Shown here: piece by piece, positions 59,657 through 64,000 of the stretch
Numbering within the stretch: the first letter of the stretch is position 1
Layout: each line of letters starts with the position of its first letter
Source: Verrucomicrobiales bacterium
GTDB taxonomy: Bacteria; Verrucomicrobiota; Verrucomicrobiia; Limisphaerales; JAYPXF01
NCBI GenBank assembly: GCA_002715965.1
Contig: PBAL01000099.1
Coordinates: forward strand, 1-64,000
Length of the DNA: 64,000 bases
Direction of reading: 5' to 3'
Made by a program: the position numbers and the translations under genes
Notes under the pieces: model-generated
Databases searched by the model: none
The model's input: the letters and a program-made list of their open reading frames with translations, nothing else
Told to the model about the DNA's origin: nothing

Positions 59657-61021
59657 ATGCAAAAGAACACACGTCGTACCTTTCTGAAGACGACCGCGGC
59701 AGCCGCGGGCGCCTTCGCCCTGCCCTCCTTCTCGATCGGCAAACCCGGTGAGTCCGCGAACAACAAGATCAACTGTGCCGTCGTTGGCGCGGGTGGAATG
59801 GGCGGCTATGCCGTGAGCCAATCCTTGCGGGAAAACCTCGTTGCCATTGCGGACGTCGATGACTCGCGCGCGGCCAAGGCCTACAAGCGCTCAAAGGGTG
59901 CGAAGGGTTTCAAGGATTTCCGTGTGATGCTCGACAAGCTGGACAAGGAAATCGATTGCGTCCTGATTTCCACACCCGATCACACGCACTTCGCGGCTGC
60001 AATGGAGGCGATGCAGCGCGGCAAGCATGTCTTCATCCAGAAACCGCTGGCCCACAACATCTGGCAGGTGCGGACGCTCCGCAAGGCCGCGCACAAGTAC
60101 GGCGTGCAGACGCAGATGGGCAACCAAGGCCACACCTTCGACGGCATGTATCGCATCAAGGAATGGGTCGATGCCGGCATCGTGGGGGATGTGAAGGAAG
60201 TCATCACCTGGACCAACCGTCCCTGTGCGCCGTGGTTTATCGCACCGAAGAAGTTTCCGATTCCTCACGAGGACGCTCCAAAGAACGTCGATTGGAATCT
60301 CTGGCAAGGTCCCGTGAAGCACCGTTCCTTCAGCCGCGAGTTTGTGCCGACCAAATGGCGTAGCTGGTGGGATTACGGTTGTGGTGCTTTGGGCGACATC
60401 GGTTGCCACACATTTGATGCGCCCTTCTATGTGCTCGGACTCGGCATGCCGAACAAGGTCACCGTTGAGCGCGAAGAGCCGCCTGGCCCCGGATTCATTC
60501 CGATGAAATCTGTCGTGACATATCACTTTCCCAAGCGCGGTGACAAACCTGCCGTGAAGATGAAGTGGATTGAGGCCGGCTACGAAGTTCCCAAGCCGAA
60601 GCGCTGGGACCAGAGCAAACCGATGCCGAGCAAGGGTGGTATGTACATGGAAGGCTCGAAGAACACGCTTTACCACGAAGGCATGCGTCCGACCCGTCCG
60701 GTAATCACGCCCGACGAGCGCATGAAGGAAGTCATGCCCGAGATCAACAAGATCGCCAAAACCGAGAAGCTCGGCCCCGGCCCGATCGAGGAACTCTTCC
60801 GCGCCATCAAAGGCGAGATCAAGAAGCCCGGTTCAAATTTTGACTACGCCGTGCCGCTCACTGAAGTCGTGCTGCTCGGCGCCCTCGCCCAGCGCACCGG
60901 TGAGACCATCCGTTGGGACGCCAAGAAGATGAAGGTGAAGGGACATCCCGAGTTGCATGAAATGATCAACGAACCCCAGCTCAACGGATTCGAATACGGC
61001 AAGGATCTCTGGAAGGCCTAG
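59657..61021 (+). CDS. Tat-exported Gfo/Idh/MocA family oxidoreductase
   Basis: The 454-residue protein has a twin-arginine signal (RRTFLKTTAAAAGAFALPS), an NAD(P)-binding Rossmann domain (INCAVVGAGGMGGYAVS; VLISTPDHTHFAAA; HVFIQKPLAHN with the catalytic-region Lys) and a C-terminal substrate domain with WWDYGCGALGDIGCHTFDAPFYVLG supplying the Asp/His pair. Members export pre-loaded with NAD(P) and act on sugars or cyclitols in the periplasm. The gene probably has its own promoter. It diverges from the ceramidase-like gene. The specific sugar is not predictable. Confidence 0.9.
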   Translation: MQKNTRRTFLKTTAAAAGAFALPSFSIGKPGESANNKINCAVVGAGGMGGYAVSQSLRENLVAIADVDDSRAAKAYKRSKGAKGFKDFRVMLDKLDKEIDCVLISTPDHTHFAAAMEAMQRGKHVFIQKPLAHNIWQVRTLRKAAHKYGVQTQMGNQGHTFDGMYRIKEWVDAGIVGDVKEVITWTNRPCAPWFIAPKKFPIPHEDAPKNVDWNLWQGPVKHRSFSREFVPTKWRSWWDYGCGALGDIGCHTFDAPFYVLGLGMPNKVTVEREEPPGPGFIPMKSVVTYHFPKRGDKPAVKMKWIEAGYEVPKPKRWDQSKPMPSKGGMYMEGSKNTLYHEGMRPTRPVITPDERMKEVMPEINKIAKTEKLGPGPIEELFRAIKGEIKKPGSNFDYAVPLTEVVLLGALAQRTGETIRWDAKKMKVKGHPELHEMINEPQLNGFEYGKDLWKA

Positions 61022-61064
61022 GCTGAGCGAAGTCTGCATATCGGTCGGGCGCTTGGAGGGACGC

Positions 61065-61343
61065 ATGTCTGATTCCCGTTCCAATCGAGGCCCGCATCCA
61101 AAAGACGCGGAACTCTTCGCGCCGAACCAGATTGCGGGTATTCGCTCGGCGCTGCATGACTTTGCCTGGCTGCTGAGCCGCGGTTATGCGTGCAACTCGC
61201 CGCTGAAGCTGGTGGGCGACCGTGACCAGTTCCGCGCGCGCCAACGAATTGCACTGAACCGTGCGGCCTGCGGGGATCAGGAGGTGGATCAGGAGGTGGA
61301 TCAGGAACTCTGGATGATCGATTTGGCAGAGGCTGGCATCTAG
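61065..61343 (+). pseudogene. Truncated DUF434 protein gene
   Basis: From ATG 61065 (preceded by GGAGGG at 61055-61060) the product opens as a clear DUF434 protein: RGPHPKDAELFAPNQ, ALHDFAWLLSRGYACNSPLKLVGDRDQF and RARQRIALNRAACGDQ. Family members continue for another 130-150 residues with a DGFN-containing second domain. Here, directly after the conserved ACGD, a triplicated 12-base unit (61274-61309) is read as QEVDQEVDQE and the frame stops within 16 codons. The missing half is not found downstream. Its good ribosome site means a short protein may still be made. Confidence 0.6.
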
Positions 61344-61533
61344 CCGGAGCTGCGCCCCCCAAAAAAGATCTGCTTGTCGGCGCGTGTCCCCATCCGGATA
61401 AGCGCCGGTTACCAGCGCGGTAGATGCGCTAATAGTTTCCGAATTCCAGTGCGGACTCATTGACGGATTCAAAAAGCACCCCTTACATAGCAGTGTATGT
61501 TGGTGTGAATAGTCAGACTGAATCCTGCACGAG

Positions 61534-62733
61534 ATGGATGTACTACCCGACAAGACCCTCAAACAGATACAAAAGCTAAGCAGAGAAGGGGATGCGCTCG
61601 CAGAGACGCAGGAATTCCCGGACGCGTTGAAGAAATACTGGGCGGCTTGGGATCTCCTCCCGGAGCCACAAATCGAACATGAGGCCGCAACCTGGCTGCT
61701 GACTGCGATTGGTGACTCGAATTTCCGTTCAGGCGAAATTGTGGAGGCGCGCGACCATCTGTCGAACGCCATGCACTGCCCCGGCGCGATCGGTAATCCG
61801 TTCATCCATCTTCGGCTCGGCCAATGCCAACTCGATCTTGGTGATGAGAAACGAGCGGTCGACGAATTGACCCGGGCCTACATGGCGGAAGGAGAAAAGA
61901 TCTTTGAAGGTGAAAACCCGAAGTACCTGACCTTTCTCAAAACCAAAATCGATCAGCCGAGTGCGGTCACAAAGGCTGCGCAGGCGCCCGCCGCAAAAGC
62001 GGTCACGAAGGCGGGAGGAATGAATCTCATCGCCAATATTTTTCAGACCACACTCGGCCGGAAATACATCATGGGCGCCACCGGTTTCGCACTGGTGGGA
62101 TTTATCATCGGGCATCTGGTTGGGAACCTTCAATTCTTCCTCGGGCCGGAGTGGATAAACTCCTACGGCGAGTTCCTCAAGTCCTGGCCGAAGGCGCTGT
62201 GGGGTGCCCGGATCTCCTTGCTGGCCTGCATCGCCCTGCACATCTGGGCGGCCTTCGCCCTGGCTGCGGAGAATCGCAAGGCACGTCCGGTCGGCTATGT
62301 GAACAAGCGGGCAACCGCGGCGAGCTACGCCTCACAAACGATGATCATGAGCGGCCTGATAGTCTTTGCCTTCATCGTCTATCATCTCTGGCACTTTACT
62401 TTCATGTTCAAGTGGGTCAATGCAGCAGGCATCGATTTCCACATGCTGGTGGACGACAGGGGCCGGCATGACATTTACCGCATGCTGATCATCGGTTTCC
62501 AGCAACCAATCGTCTCGATCTGGTATGTGGTTGCGATCAGTCTGCTCTGCTGGCACCTGAGCCACGGACTGAGCGCAATGTTTCAATCGCTGGGACTAAA
62601 GACGCCGGCATGGTCGGGCCTGCTGGACAATCTCGCCAAGTACGGCGCGTGCTCGATCGCCGTCGGCTACATCTCCATCCCTGTCAGCGTGCTGACCGGC
62701 CTGAAGACGTTCATTGAGAAAGGAGCACTGTAA
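61534..62733 (+). CDS. sdhC: Succinate dehydrogenase cytochrome b subunit with fused N-terminal TPR domain
   Basis: One open frame of 399 codons encodes about 140 residues of TPR-like helices (for example [20 protein letters not shown] and [19 protein letters not shown]), an Ala/Lys-rich linker (about 142-160), and a five-helix cytochrome b558-type SdhC ([58 protein letters not shown]) with His residues for two hemes. It would anchor the SdhAB complex in the inner membrane and pass electrons to quinone. A Met at residue 163 follows GGGAGG by a single base, so separate initiation looks poor. sdhA starts two bases after the stop. Confidence 0.85.
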   Translation: MDVLPDKTLKQIQKLSREGDALAETQEFPDALKKYWAAWDLLPEPQIEHEAATWLLTAIGDSNFRSGEIVEARDHLSNAMHCPGAIGNPFIHLRLGQCQLDLGDEKRAVDELTRAYMAEGEKIFEGENPKYLTFLKTKIDQPSAVTKAAQAPAAKAVTKAGGMNLIANIFQTTLGRKYIMGATGFALVGFIIGHLVGNLQFFLGPEWINSYGEFLKSWPKALWGARISLLACIALHIWAAFALAAENRKARPVGYVNKRATAASYASQTMIMSGLIVFAFIVYHLWHFTFMFKWVNAAGIDFHMLVDDRGRHDIYRMLIIGFQQPIVSIWYVVAISLLCWHLSHGLSAMFQSLGLKTPAWSGLLDNLAKYGACSIAVGYISIPVSVLTGLKTFIEKGAL

Positions 62734-62734
62734 G

Positions 62735-64000
<1,266 letters not shown>

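Noticed and set aside
61274-61309. Three 12-base units considered as a repeat array or CRISPR-like element
   Set aside because: Units are contiguous without spacers and lie inside a coding frame; this is a simple tandem duplication.
62020-62733. Separate sdhC gene starting at the internal ATG
   Set aside because: The GGGAGG is only one base from the ATG and the upstream TPR frame runs through without a stop; kept as an alternative only.

Overview
The window is a GC-rich chromosomal segment that looks like Verrucomicrobiota, probably the subdivision 3 / Pedosphaeraceae (Limisphaerales) side; the finer placement is an inference. Supporting signs are a Minf_1886-type protein family restricted to Planctomycetes and Verrucomicrobia, a giant exported protein of choice-of-anchor-D, MBG and Ig-like modules ending in a typical verrucomicrobial C-terminal segment, a Gldg/DUF4340 ABC cluster behind a long cytochrome oxidase cluster, frequent GTG/TTG starts and few strong Shine-Dalgarno sites. 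I see no rRNA, tRNA, CRISPR array, insertion sequence or prophage. This is a mostly core-type region with a few decayed fragments.

Layout. 1-6699: 3' end of a giant repeat protein. 6739-8361 (minus): lytic transglycosylase and DUF72 protein, divergent from an ABC-F ATPase (8374-10296). 10378-13837: small membrane proteins, Minf_1886 protein, a WecA/MraY-type glycosylphosphotransferase and a Bax-inhibitor-1 protein. 14143-21718: PhoD-like phosphatase, heptosyltransferase, serS-glgA, Tat-exported phosphoesterase, DUF1853 protein and a 61-aa protein. 21715-25779 (minus): a compact unit of membrane protein, atypical aldehyde dehydrogenase and iron alcohol dehydrogenase. 26018-27527: clpS-DUF2017-aat, an N-degron cluster whose stop and start codons overlap. 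27421-33801: bile-acid-type symporter, HlyD-like adaptor, TlpA-like thioredoxin, the N-terminal half of a split carB, and a phosphoesterase. 33828-35230: remnant of a hybrid histidine kinase and degraded DNA. 35231-40634: aminotransferase and a TRAP transporter (TatT, DctP, fused DctQM).

40761-49593 is the respiratory core: a perfect CRP/FNR-type palindrome and promoter, a cupredoxin-like protein, then ctaA, ctaB, ctaD, ctaE, ctaF, two tiny membrane proteins, ctaC, sco and DUF420. These supply heme A, copper and the oxidase subunits for one aa3-type oxidase. Subunit I keeps the D-channel but has Ile where the K-channel Lys is expected, and subunit III carries an insertion of about 120 residues. 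49706-54873 is an ABC-2 transporter with a Gldg-like and a DUF4340 partner. 55086-61021 holds a lipoprotein-like/hypothetical gene, a DHDPS-family aldolase, a ceramidase-like plus LamG protein and a Tat-exported Gfo/Idh/MocA oxidoreductase. 61065-61343 is a truncated DUF434 gene. The window ends in an sdh operon: a TPR domain fused in frame to SdhC, then sdhA running off the edge.

The observations I rate highest are the CtaD K-channel substitution, the actinobacterial-type ClpS/DUF2017 pair joined to Aat, the TPR-SdhC fusion, the split CarB, the CRP-type operator in front of the oxidase region, and several genes whose best -10 hexamer lies only 6-9 nt before the start codon, which suggests leaderless mRNAs.
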